Under the pieces are notes generated by a model. It was not told the origin of the DNA. It did no database searches and saw only the letters and a program-made list of their open reading frames with translations. The position numbers and the translations under genes are program-made. A stretch of 50,652 bases of DNA from Caldilineaceae bacterium SB0664_bin_27 (GTDB taxonomy: Bacteria > Chloroflexota > Anaerolineae > Caldilineales > Caldilineaceae): NCBI GenBank assembly GCA_009838625.1, contig VXRG01000021.1:1-50652 (forward strand). Direction: 5' to 3'. Position 1 is the first letter of the stretch. The number at the start of each line of letters is the position of its first letter. Of this stretch, positions 17,555-25,894 are shown in pieces.

Positions 17555-18802
17555 ATGGCAAGTATCATAGATAGCGCCAATGCAACCGCCGTAGAGCGAA
17601 TGACTGAGGCCCGGCCTGTACTTACAGGGCTGGGCAAGGCGCTCGACTTGATTCCAGGCATGCACGAAAACCTGCTGCTCCACGCCGGCCCTCCGATTGC
17701 CTGGGAGCAGGCCTCCGGCCCGTTGCGAGGCGCTCTAATTGGGGCGTTGATCTTTGAGGGTAGAGCCGGTGACGAGGAGGAGGCCGAGCGGCTGATCGTA
17801 AGCGGGGAAGTCCAGCTCGCGCCCTGCCATCACCACAGTGCCGTCGGGCCGATGGCAGGTGTCATCTCACCTTCAATGGCCGTGTATGTGGTGGAGAACA
17901 TGACGCACGGGAACCGGGCCTATTCGAATCTCAACGAAGGCTACGGCAAGGTCCTGCGCTACGGGGCCTACAGCCAGGAAGTTCAGGAAAGACTGCGTTG
18001 GATGCACGAGGTAATGGCGCCCGTACTTGGCACTGCAATCGAGGCCTGTTCGGGCGTGGACATTCGGGCCCTGCTGGCTGAAGCGCTGCATATGGGCGAC
18101 GAGGGCCACAATCGCAATAAAGCAGGTTCGATCCTCTACACCAGGCAGCTGGCTCCGCACATCGCCAAGGCCGCGCCGGACCCTAACACGGCTGCCAGTG
18201 TCATTGAGGCCCTGGGCGACAATGCGCTCAGCGTTCTCAACCCGGTCATGGCTGCCTGCAAAGCCATGGCCGACGCCGCCCACGGGGTCGAGCAGAGCAC
18301 CATCGTCACCACCATGGCGCGAAATGGAACGGAGTTCGGCATTCGTATCAGCGGCCTGGGCGGGCGCTGGTTCACATCCCCCTGTCCGCAGCCGGTCGGC
18401 CTCTATTTCCCGGGTTTCAGCGCGGAGGACGGCAATCCTGATATCGGCGACAGCACGATCACCGAGACGGCCGGGCTGGGCGCCTTTGCCATGGCGGCCG
18501 CGCCTGCCATCGTTACCTTTGTCAGCGGAACCCCACAGGATGCGCTCAACGCTACCTTGGAAATGTACGAGATCACCGCTGCTGAACATAGCGCCTTCAC
18601 TATCCCGCAGCTGGACTTTCGAGGCACTCCGGTAGGAATCGACCTGCGGGCAGTCGTGGAGACCGGAATTACGCCCAGGGTCAACACAGGCATTGCTCAC
18701 AGGGAAGCGGGTGTCGGGCAGATCGGCGCCGGGCTCGTTCGCCCGCCTTTGGAGCTTTTCAACGAGGCACTCGTTGCTTTTGCAGAGAACTATGGATTCT
18801 AG
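17555..18802 (+). CDS. DUF1116 (YlbE-like) protein, partner of FdrA
   Basis: A 415-residue protein matching the DUF1116/YlbE family in length and in segments such as APCHHHSAVGPMAGVISPSM, HMGDEGHNRNKA and the IVTTMARNGTEFGIR region. In E. coli the homologue is one subunit of oxamate carbamoyltransferase together with FdrA and a DUF2877 protein. The ATG at 17555 has GGAGGGG about seven bases upstream and was preferred to the frame opening at 17477. The His-rich and Asn-rich conserved blocks probably form the active site. No DUF2877 gene is present in the window. Confidence 0.85.
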   Translation: MASIIDSANATAVERMTEARPVLTGLGKALDLIPGMHENLLLHAGPPIAWEQASGPLRGALIGALIFEGRAGDEEEAERLIVSGEVQLAPCHHHSAVGPMAGVISPSMAVYVVENMTHGNRAYSNLNEGYGKVLRYGAYSQEVQERLRWMHEVMAPVLGTAIEACSGVDIRALLAEALHMGDEGHNRNKAGSILYTRQLAPHIAKAAPDPNTAASVIEALGDNALSVLNPVMAACKAMADAAHGVEQSTIVTTMARNGTEFGIRISGLGGRWFTSPCPQPVGLYFPGFSAEDGNPDIGDSTITETAGLGAFAMAAAPAIVTFVSGTPQDALNATLEMYEITAAEHSAFTIPQLDFRGTPVGIDLRAVVETGITPRVNTGIAHREAGVGQIGAGLVRPPLELFNEALVAFAENYGF

Positions 18803-18855
18803 GAACGGAAACTTACCCGCTAGCCCACCACAATCGATTTCAGGAGAACAGGGCA

Positions 18856-19644
18856 ATGATCCCGTATGATCTTTCACAACCTTTGAATGCAGACTGCTCA
18901 TTCTGGCCTTTCTATCCGCCATTTGAAGTCAAATATTTCAAGCGCAAGTCCGAGCACGGCGTGAACGCCCAATACATTCAGTCGTCGAACCACATGGGTA
19001 CGCATCTGGATGCGCCGCGCCACTTTGTCACCAATGGTAAGACCATCGATCAGATTCCACTGAATTGGCTCTACGGCGAAGGCGTAATAGTAGACCTGAG
19101 CGATATGCTTGACGAGTTGGACATCTTTCGCCCGGAGGATATTGAGGAGCGGGTGGAGGTACGTAACGGGAACATTTTATTCATCAATACCGGCTGGCAT
19201 CGCTACTCCTTCCTGGCCGAAGAGGGTGACGAGGAAAAGTACATCCTCCGCCATCCGGGACCTCACCACAGTATCTGTCAATGGCTATTGGACAAGGAAA
19301 TCCATATTTGGGGCGTGGACATGATCTCGACCGATCATCCCATGAACTTGCCGATTGGACGCTTCCTGGGCAGAGGCGCGCTTGAACAGTGGCAGCGCGT
19401 TCGCCAGCAGTGCGAGGAGAAGTTCGGCGGCTCGGACGCTGTCGACGAGCTGTTCCCCGAAGAAGCCTACCAGCTAACCCATAATGCCCTCTTCCCCCAC
19501 GACTGCATGCACGTGGAGAACATGGGCGGACAGATTGGCGCGCCTGAGTTGCAGAACAGACGGCTGACGGTGGGCGTCTTCCCCTGGTTGTTCAAGGGCG
19601 GAGAGGCTGCCTTCTGCCGGGCAGTCGCATTCGTGGAAGAGTAA
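18856..19644 (+). CDS. Cyclase-family (kynurenine formamidase-like) metal hydrolase
   Basis: A 262-residue member of the cyclase family (PF04199), which includes kynurenine formamidase and isatin hydrolase. The metal motif HxGTHxDxPxH is complete: His46, His50, Asp52 and His56 (NHMGTHLDAPRHF). Relatives hydrolyse N-formyl groups or open cyclic amides, which suits a heterocycle pathway. AGGAG lies about nine bases before the ATG. It stands between the DUF1116 gene and the FAD subunit of the molybdenum hydroxylase, on the same strand. Confidence 0.85.
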   Translation: MIPYDLSQPLNADCSFWPFYPPFEVKYFKRKSEHGVNAQYIQSSNHMGTHLDAPRHFVTNGKTIDQIPLNWLYGEGVIVDLSDMLDELDIFRPEDIEERVEVRNGNILFINTGWHRYSFLAEEGDEEKYILRHPGPHHSICQWLLDKEIHIWGVDMISTDHPMNLPIGRFLGRGALEQWQRVRQQCEEKFGGSDAVDELFPEEAYQLTHNALFPHDCMHVENMGGQIGAPELQNRRLTVGVFPWLFKGGEAAFCRAVAFVEE

Positions 19645-19657
19645 GGATTGTGATTCT

Positions 19658-19684
19658 CCAATTGCTTGTGCAATCTGCAATTGG
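19658..19684. repeat. Inverted repeat between cyclase and FAD-subunit genes
   Basis: CCAATTGC and GCAATTGG are perfect 8-base arms around an 11-base loop. GCAAT words recur inside and just after it, so alternative pairings exist. It could be an operator or an RNA hairpin in the 70-base gap. There is no T-run, so it is not a terminator. Confidence 0.4.
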
Positions 19685-19714
19685 CAATTTCGTTCGCAGA
19701 AACGGGCGGCCAAG

Positions 19715-20599
19715 ATGAAACCCGCGGCCTTTGAATACTCTGCACCCAGCACACTGGATGAGGCGTTGAGTCTGCTCGGCGACTACGGAGGCGATGCCAA
19801 GCTCCTGGCCGGAGGGCAGAGTCTGGTTCCGACCATGAACTTTCGCCTGGCCCAGCCGGCTGCCCTGATCGATCTCAACGGCATCGACGATCTGTTCTTC
19901 ATTCGCGAAGACGGGAGCGGCCTCCGCTGCGGCGCAATGACGCGGCAGCGTTCGGTGGAGCGCAGCGCGCTCGTGCAGCGAGTTGCGCCGCTGCTCCACG
20001 AAGCCATGCCCCACATCGCTCACTCCCAGATTCGCAATCGCGGCACAATCGGTGGCAGCCTGGCCCACGCCGACCCCGCCGCCGAGTTGCCCGCCCTTGC
20101 CGTGGCGCTGGACGCCCGCATGTATGTGCGGAGTGTTACAGACGCGCGCTGGGTCGCCGCGCGAGACTTCTATGTAGGACTGTTCACCACCGCAATGTTG
20201 CCGGAGGAAATGCTGGTCGAAGTGGCTTTCCCGACCTTGCCCCCTGGCAGCGGCTGGGGTTTCGACGAGGTTGCCCGTCAACACGGCAACTACGCTCTAT
20301 GCGGGGCCGCGGCAGTCGTCTGTTTGGACAGTGGGGGAGCGGTAGAAAACGCGAGGCTCGTTTTCCTGAGCGTTGGCGAGGGTCCGGTGGAAGCGAAACG
20401 GGCAGCTGAGCTGCTGGTCGGCGAACGGCCGACGCAAACGGCCATTCGGGCCGCGGCCGATACCGCGGCGATGCACGACATAGACCCTGTTGGAGACATC
20501 CACGCCGGCCCGGCTTTCCGCAGGCATCTGTCACGCGTCATTGCTGAGCGTGTCCTGTCCAAAGCAATTAAGAAGGCAACCGAGGCCGGCAGACACTAG
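19715..20599 (+). CDS. Molybdenum hydroxylase FAD subunit (CoxM/XdhB type)
   Basis: A 294-residue FAD-binding subunit. The two FAD-contacting loops are clear: KLLAGGQSLVPTMNFRL near residues 30-46 and the HSQIRNRGTIGGSLAHADP block near 107-125. A CO-dehydrogenase-type C-terminal domain follows. It passes electrons between the 2Fe-2S subunit and the final acceptor. The next gene starts 17 bases after its stop. The ATG has only a weak GGGCGG purine stretch upstream. Confidence 0.9.
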   Translation: MKPAAFEYSAPSTLDEALSLLGDYGGDAKLLAGGQSLVPTMNFRLAQPAALIDLNGIDDLFFIREDGSGLRCGAMTRQRSVERSALVQRVAPLLHEAMPHIAHSQIRNRGTIGGSLAHADPAAELPALAVALDARMYVRSVTDARWVAARDFYVGLFTTAMLPEEMLVEVAFPTLPPGSGWGFDEVARQHGNYALCGAAAVVCLDSGGAVENARLVFLSVGEGPVEAKRAAELLVGERPTQTAIRAAADTAAMHDIDPVGDIHAGPAFRRHLSRVIAERVLSKAIKKATEAGRH

Positions 20600-20615
20600 C
20601 GGAACAGGACTGGTT

Positions 20616-21098
20616 TTGGACCTGACGATCACTGTTAAGGTAAATGGCCGCGAATATGAACGCTCGGTAGAGCCGCGCCTGTTGCTCAGCGACTTCCTGC
20701 GCCACGAAATTGGATTGACAGGCACGCATGTCGGCTGCGAGCACGGTGTATGCGGCGCATGTACTGTGCTGGTCGACAATGAAGCGGTCCGCTCCTGTCT
20801 GCTCTTCGCAGTGCAGACGAACGGACGGGAAGTGTCAACGGTTGAAGGGTTGGACGCCGGCCCGCAGCAGTTACACCTGATACAACATGGATTCTGGGAA
20901 GCCCACGGCCTGCAGTGCGGATTCTGCACGCCAGGAATCCTGATGTCGCTGGTCCCGTTTCTCGAGCAAAACCCCGACCCATCTGAGAAGGAGATCCGCG
21001 ATCTCCTTTCAGGCAACCTCTGCCGTTGCACGGGATACCAGAAGATAGTGGAGGCTGTGCAGTTGGGAGCTAAACTGATACAGGAGAAATCCTCGTGA
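20616..21098 (+). CDS. Molybdenum hydroxylase 2Fe-2S subunit (CoxS/XdhC type)
   Basis: A 160-residue two-cluster iron-sulfur subunit. The plant-ferredoxin cluster uses Cys41, Cys46, Cys49 and Cys61 (GCEHGVCGAC). The second uses Cys101, Cys104, Cys136 and Cys138 (QCGFCTPG, NLCRCTGY). TTG 20616 was chosen: AGGA lies six bases upstream and it gives the family's normal length, while the longer frame from 20490 would overlap the FAD-subunit gene by 110 bases. Its stop overlaps the GTG of the following membrane protein gene. Confidence 0.9.
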   Translation: MDLTITVKVNGREYERSVEPRLLLSDFLRHEIGLTGTHVGCEHGVCGACTVLVDNEAVRSCLLFAVQTNGREVSTVEGLDAGPQQLHLIQHGFWEAHGLQCGFCTPGILMSLVPFLEQNPDPSEKEIRDLLSGNLCRCTGYQKIVEAVQLGAKLIQEKSS

Positions 21099-22444
21099 GT
21101 TCACTTTTCTTGCAGGGCTTGGTGTTTTCCGGACTGGCAACAGGAATCTTGGCATTCCTGGCATGGTGGCTCTACTTTTCGCCGCTGAAGCAGTTGGAAA
21201 AGAGCGGCGCTTCAGCTGAGGCGCAGAGTAGGGATTCCATCGCCAGCTCCCCCAGACTCTTCCAAACGCTTGCGCTATTGGTTGGAATCAGCGCCCTCCT
21301 GATCTGCGTCGGGGGATACTGGGATCTCAGCGAGCATGTAGTCACGGGAATTGTTCCTGGAGGAGAGGACTTCCTGTGGCCGCCTCACCTGATGATCTAC
21401 GCAGGCTTTCTGTTCGCATTTCTCGTCGCCGTCGGTGGACTGTCAGCCCTCGCCATTCCCAACCTGAGAGCGGGTGTCATCGATCCCCGGCGCTGGGTCA
21501 GAAGCAATCCCTACGTGGGCGCGACAGTACTCGTTGCCGGCTACGGGATTTTTTCCATTCCCGGCGACGCTATCTGGCATGAACTCTACGGGATCGATTT
21601 GACCGCCTGGAGTCCTCCCCACATTCTCATCGCAATCTCTTCCGCGACTCTTCCCGTTTTCGCTGCCGGGCTCCTGATTGGTGGCAGAAACAGGGGGGTT
21701 CCATCCAGGTCCAAAACTGAGACACGCGGTCGGAGACGCCTCCTCCTAATCTCCGGCATTGCAGAAAAGCCTGCAAGGCATCCCTTAGGTGAGAGACTCT
21801 CCAGACCGGACTGGCGCAGTTTCGTCAACCTGCTTTACCTCGCCATGGCCTTGTGCGTCTTTCTCATCATCGGCGCATCAGAATGGGAAATGGACGAGGT
21901 ACGCGGATACGTGGCCCAGCGCCCCGTCTGGCTCTATCCAACGATAATTGGAGTATCTGCCTTCTTCCTTTCCGTCCTGGCACGAAGGATAGCGCCCGGG
22001 CCCTGGACTGCAACTGCCTTCGCGCTCTTCTATTTCGGGTTGAGAATCGCGGCGACCAGCTTTGCTGACGTAGTCAGCGGGACTATGCCGAGGTTGACCC
22101 TCGTCTTCATTCTTGGTGCGGTCCTCCTGGACCTGACATGCCAGTGGATGGACCGATTCGGCTTCAAACCCGGCGACTGGCAGGTGAGACTTGCGGCATC
22201 TGGCGCCTTCATGGTTGGCTACACAGTCGTCGCCCAACCGACCATCGAATTCCTGTTCCTCAGCTATCTGCCGCACTTCACTGTGCCGGACCACTTCCTC
22301 ACCGCGCTGTTCGTTTTCCTTTTGAGCGCTGCGCTGTATCCCGTGCCAATGGCGCTGGGCAGTTGGCTGAGGAACTCTGGCAGGGAAGAGACAGCTACGC
22401 AACAGGATTTTGCAGAAGCATTGACTGTACCCGCGAAGGGCTGA
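21095..22444 (+). CDS. Polytopic membrane protein with duplicated His motifs
   Basis: A 449-residue integral membrane protein with roughly ten hydrophobic segments, the first at residues 4-28. I do not recognise the family. Two similar blocks stand out: Asp77-x3-His81 with WPPH at 95-98, and Asp158-x3-His162 with WSPPH at 172-176, each followed by a helix. They could bind a metal or a haem-like cofactor. The GTG start at 21095 overlaps the stop of the 2Fe-2S gene by four bases, with AGGAG eight bases upstream, so the two are translationally coupled. A role in membrane electron transfer or metal supply for the hydroxylase is only a guess. Confidence 0.8.
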   Translation: MSSLFLQGLVFSGLATGILAFLAWWLYFSPLKQLEKSGASAEAQSRDSIASSPRLFQTLALLVGISALLICVGGYWDLSEHVVTGIVPGGEDFLWPPHLMIYAGFLFAFLVAVGGLSALAIPNLRAGVIDPRRWVRSNPYVGATVLVAGYGIFSIPGDAIWHELYGIDLTAWSPPHILIAISSATLPVFAAGLLIGGRNRGVPSRSKTETRGRRRLLLISGIAEKPARHPLGERLSRPDWRSFVNLLYLAMALCVFLIIGASEWEMDEVRGYVAQRPVWLYPTIIGVSAFFLSVLARRIAPGPWTATAFALFYFGLRIAATSFADVVSGTMPRLTLVFILGAVLLDLTCQWMDRFGFKPGDWQVRLAASGAFMVGYTVVAQPTIEFLFLSYLPHFTVPDHFLTALFVFLLSAALYPVPMALGSWLRNSGREETATQQDFAEALTVPAKG

Positions 22445-22596
22445 ATCGACAGAGGGGCGGGCACATCTGAGCTTCGTGCGGTCTCTGCGAGCTGGCCCAT
22501 CCTGTCGGTAGAAACCTTGGAAGGACCGTCCGCCCGCAATCGCGCGCCCTACCCACAAATAATTCGGACCCTGGCAGTCTGTAATCGCAATAGGTC

Positions 22597-24948
22597 ATGT
22601 CCACGCGTCAATTTGGCCGGCCAATCAAACGCAATGAAGACCCTCGCCTGCTGACCGGCCGCGCCCTCTTCACTGACGACGTGCAATTGGCGGGCATGCT
22701 GCACGTAGCTTTTCTCCGCAGCGATCTGGCCCACGCAAGAATTCGTTCAATCGATGTAGAGGGCGCGAGTCGAAGTCCTGGCGTGGTCGCAGTCTACACG
22801 GCCGCCGACCTGGGCGAATTCTGGCAGCCGGGGCCTCTCCTGGTGCCTCCACCTCCAGTAGAAAAGCTCGCATTTCATGAGCGTACGCAGGTGCCGCTCG
22901 CCAAGGACAAGGTACGCCATGCAGGCGAAGCCGTGGCGATGGTCGTAGCCGAGAGCAGGTACATCGCGGAGGACGCGCTCGATGACATCTTCGTCGATTA
23001 CGAGCCACTGGACGCGGTAACTGGGCTGGAAGCCGCGCTGAGAGAGGACGCCCCATTGGTTCACGAGGACCTGGGACACAACGTCAGTGCCCGTGTTACC
23101 CAGACCAAAGGCAGCTGGACGCAGGCCGAGTCCGAAGCAGATCTGGTTGTTCGGCGCCGCTTCCTCTACGACCGCGGCACCGCCGCCGCGCTGGAAAACC
23201 GCGGAATCGTCGCCAGCTGGGACGAGAAGAGCCAGCGGCTGACCATTTGGGACACGACCCAGGCGCCCATTGCTATACGCAACGGCCTGGCCGCCATGTT
23301 GGGGCTGTCGGAGCACCAGGTGCGCGTAATTGCGCCTTTTATTGGCGGCGGCTTCGGGCCCAAGATCATGATGTTCTACCCGGAGGAGGTACTGCTGGCC
23401 TGGGCCGCATTGCAGCTGGGCCGGCCTCTCAAATGGATCGAAGACCGGGAGGAAAACTTCTACGCCACCACCCAGGAACGGGGCCAGGTGCACGACGCCG
23501 CCATTGCCCTCAAGAGCGACGGGACCATCCTGGGCGTGAAGGACCAGTTCCTCCATGACGCCGGCGCCTACGCGCCCTACGGTCTGACCCTTCCCATAAG
23601 CAGCCAGTGTACGCTTCTCGGCCCTTATGTCGTCCCCAGTTACCATTCGGAGTTCAGCAGCGTCTTTACGAACAAGCCCATCGTGACCCCGTACCGCGGT
23701 GCAGGCCGTCAACATGGCGTCTTTGTGATGGAACGGTTGCTGGACATTGCCGCAAAAGAGCTGGATATCGACCTGGTTGAAATCCGGCGCAGGAACTTCA
23801 TCCCGCCCGACAGATTCCCCTACTCTAATGAGATAATCTTCCAGGACTTCACGCCGCTTGTCTATGACAGCGGTAACTACGAGCCTGCGCTGGAAAGGGC
23901 GCTGGAACTGATAAGTTACCGCGAGTTCATCGGGACGGAACAGCCGCGGCGTGAGGAAGCAGGGGAGCGGGTCGGCATTGCAGTCGTCAACTATATTGAA
24001 GGCACCGGCATCGGCCCCTATGAAGGCGCCAAAGTCACGGTTGAGGCCAGTGGCAAAGTAACAGTTGCCACGGGAGTCGGAACGCAGGGCCAGGGTCACT
24101 ACACAAGTTTCGCTCAGGTTGTGGCCGAGCAGATCGGTGTTGAAGTATCCGACGTCCACGTCGTCACCGGAGACACCGACCTCTTCTACTGGGGCGCAGG
24201 TACCTTTGCCAGCCGCGGCGCAGTCGTCGCCGGGAATGCCATGCACGCAGCTGCGGCCAAAGTGCGGGCGAAAATCCTGAAGCTGGCTGGAGAAAAGTTG
24301 GAGGCGGCCGCAGAGGACTTGGAGCTGCTCGAAGGACGCGTGCAGGTCAAGGGCGTACCGCAGACATCAATATCTCTCGGCCGGCTTGCCGCCGAAGCCA
24401 ACCCGATGCGCGGCTCGGTCCAGCCCGGTACGGAGCCTGGCCTGGAGGCCACCGAGTATTTCGGGCCTGAACGCGGCGCAACCGCCTCGGGCGTCCACGC
24501 CATGATATTGAAGGTGGACCCGGAGACCTTTCTCCTGGAGATCGAGAAGTACGTCGTTGTCCACGACTGCGGTACAGTGATCAATCCATTGATTCTTGAT
24601 GGTCAGATCCAGGGCGGCGTGGCGCAAGGGATTGGCAACGCCTTTTACGAACAGCTGCACTTCGACGACAACGGCGCGCTTCTCAATGCATCACTGATGG
24701 ACTACCTGTTGCCCACAGCCTCGGATGTCCCCAACATCCTGAGCGATCACTTTGTAACACCCTCGCCGCTGAACCCGTTGGGCGTGAAAGGGGCGGGCGA
24801 GGCTGGAGCGATTCCCGTCGGCGCGCTGTTCGCCCAGGCCCTGGACAACGCCTTCCGCGACATCGGGCTGGAGGTGCGCGAGATTCCGCTCAGTCCCAAC
24901 CGACTGTTTGAGCTTGTGTCAGAGATTCCGGCACGGGAGACTGCATGA
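22597..24948 (+). CDS. Molybdenum hydroxylase catalytic subunit (xanthine dehydrogenase/aldehyde oxidase family)
   Basis: A 783-residue molybdopterin-binding subunit. It opens with IKRNEDPRLLTGRALFTDD, typical of CoxL-like proteins. The cofactor loop IGGGFGPK is at 249-256 and the catalytic-site Glu735 is in GVKGAGEAG. The active-site loop reads PYRGAGR at 365-371, as in xanthine dehydrogenase-like enzymes, and not the AYRCSFR of CO dehydrogenase, so CO oxidation is unlikely. It would hydroxylate an N-heterocycle or aldehyde at a carbon next to N or O. The stop overlaps the next start (ATGA). About 150 bases without a gene precede the ATG. Confidence 0.92.
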   Translation: MSTRQFGRPIKRNEDPRLLTGRALFTDDVQLAGMLHVAFLRSDLAHARIRSIDVEGASRSPGVVAVYTAADLGEFWQPGPLLVPPPPVEKLAFHERTQVPLAKDKVRHAGEAVAMVVAESRYIAEDALDDIFVDYEPLDAVTGLEAALREDAPLVHEDLGHNVSARVTQTKGSWTQAESEADLVVRRRFLYDRGTAAALENRGIVASWDEKSQRLTIWDTTQAPIAIRNGLAAMLGLSEHQVRVIAPFIGGGFGPKIMMFYPEEVLLAWAALQLGRPLKWIEDREENFYATTQERGQVHDAAIALKSDGTILGVKDQFLHDAGAYAPYGLTLPISSQCTLLGPYVVPSYHSEFSSVFTNKPIVTPYRGAGRQHGVFVMERLLDIAAKELDIDLVEIRRRNFIPPDRFPYSNEIIFQDFTPLVYDSGNYEPALERALELISYREFIGTEQPRREEAGERVGIAVVNYIEGTGIGPYEGAKVTVEASGKVTVATGVGTQGQGHYTSFAQVVAEQIGVEVSDVHVVTGDTDLFYWGAGTFASRGAVVAGNAMHAAAAKVRAKILKLAGEKLEAAAEDLELLEGRVQVKGVPQTSISLGRLAAEANPMRGSVQPGTEPGLEATEYFGPERGATASGVHAMILKVDPETFLLEIEKYVVVHDCGTVINPLILDGQIQGGVAQGIGNAFYEQLHFDDNGALLNASLMDYLLPTASDVPNILSDHFVTPSPLNPLGVKGAGEAGAIPVGALFAQALDNAFRDIGLEVREIPLSPNRLFELVSEIPARETA

Positions 24949-25805
24949 CGACAGCGCAGTTCCGGTTCATAAATGCACTCACCGCCAAAGTTGAAGCCGA
25001 CCCGCGCATACGCGCCGCCTGGCTGAGCGGAAGTTACGGTAAGGAAACGGATGACCGCTGGAGCGATGTAGACGCCCACCTACTGGTCCACTGCGGCAAG
25101 TTCGCTGAGTTCCAAAGGGAAATTGAAGCTTGGCTGAGCCGGATCCGTCCCCTGGTCTTTGCGCGCCTGATGTTCAACGGCCGCATGGTCAACGCTATGA
25201 CCGACGAGGCTATGCGGCTGGATGTCTGGCTTCACGATGTGGAAGTCGCAGAGGTTACAACGGGCGAAACACGCGTCCTGTACGAAGAGGTCGGCGCGCT
25301 TTCCTGGCTGCCCCAGCCCGGCGAGACTCTGACAACGGAAGCGGCCTCGGAAATGTTGCGCCGGGAAGTGGCTGAGTTCTGGCGGTGCGTCTCGATGATG
25401 CCCGTGGTCGTGGGACGCGGGGAAAAGCTTGTTGGCGTGGCTGGCAACTCGTTCATTTTGCTCGCACTAACCAATGTACTTTGCGCGGCAAGCGGGCGTC
25501 GCAGGGACAGGGGCGTTAAAGCATTGAACGGCTTCCTTCTCCCACACCACCGCCAGTGTGTGGAAGAGGCCCTGCTGCTTCAATCCAAGTGGCCCGAGGA
25601 GCCGGTGCGCTTTCCTTTGCGGCTGGTGAGCCTGATGCGTGATCTCGGACCTGACATTTGCGCACAATGGCAGGTAGAATATCCGCAGGCTATGGAAGAG
25701 ACCGTCTTGCAGTACGTAACCCGTGAATTACGCTCGTTGGGTTATGGGTCGGCGCTTGAAGAGCTGGAGCTGCCCGTCGACGCTTCAGAAACTGTCGTCC
25801 ATTAA
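24945..25805 (+). CDS. Pol-beta-type nucleotidyltransferase
   Basis: A 286-residue protein with the nucleotidyltransferase signature at residues 29-43: Gly29-Ser30 followed by Ser40-Asp41-x-Asp43 (GSYGKETDDRWSDVD). This resembles aminoglycoside adenylyltransferase-like folds, with a helical C-terminal domain after residue 130. It is not the MobA-like fold of the cytidylyl- or guanylyltransferases that mature molybdenum cofactor. The ATG overlaps the stop of the Mo-subunit gene by four bases, so production is coupled to it. The target is unknown: a small molecule or protein modified with a nucleotide, or possibly a pathway intermediate. Confidence 0.78.
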   Translation: MTTAQFRFINALTAKVEADPRIRAAWLSGSYGKETDDRWSDVDAHLLVHCGKFAEFQREIEAWLSRIRPLVFARLMFNGRMVNAMTDEAMRLDVWLHDVEVAEVTTGETRVLYEEVGALSWLPQPGETLTTEAASEMLRREVAEFWRCVSMMPVVVGRGEKLVGVAGNSFILLALTNVLCAASGRRRDRGVKALNGFLLPHHRQCVEEALLLQSKWPEEPVRFPLRLVSLMRDLGPDICAQWQVEYPQAMEETVLQYVTRELRSLGYGSALEELELPVDASETVVH

Positions 25806-25894
25806 ATTCTCCGGTTGTCATCCCCGCAATTGGACCTGTTGAGTACGCAATCCGACCCGAATTCGATCCTGCCCTCATGACAGGAGGACCTAAA

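Noticed and set aside
22747..24246. Minus-strand open frame of 499 codons
   Set aside because: It lies wholly inside the Mo-subunit gene on the other strand and has no domain-like features.
22597..24948. Aerobic CO dehydrogenase large subunit
   Set aside because: The diagnostic AYRCSFR loop is missing; PYRGAGR is present instead.
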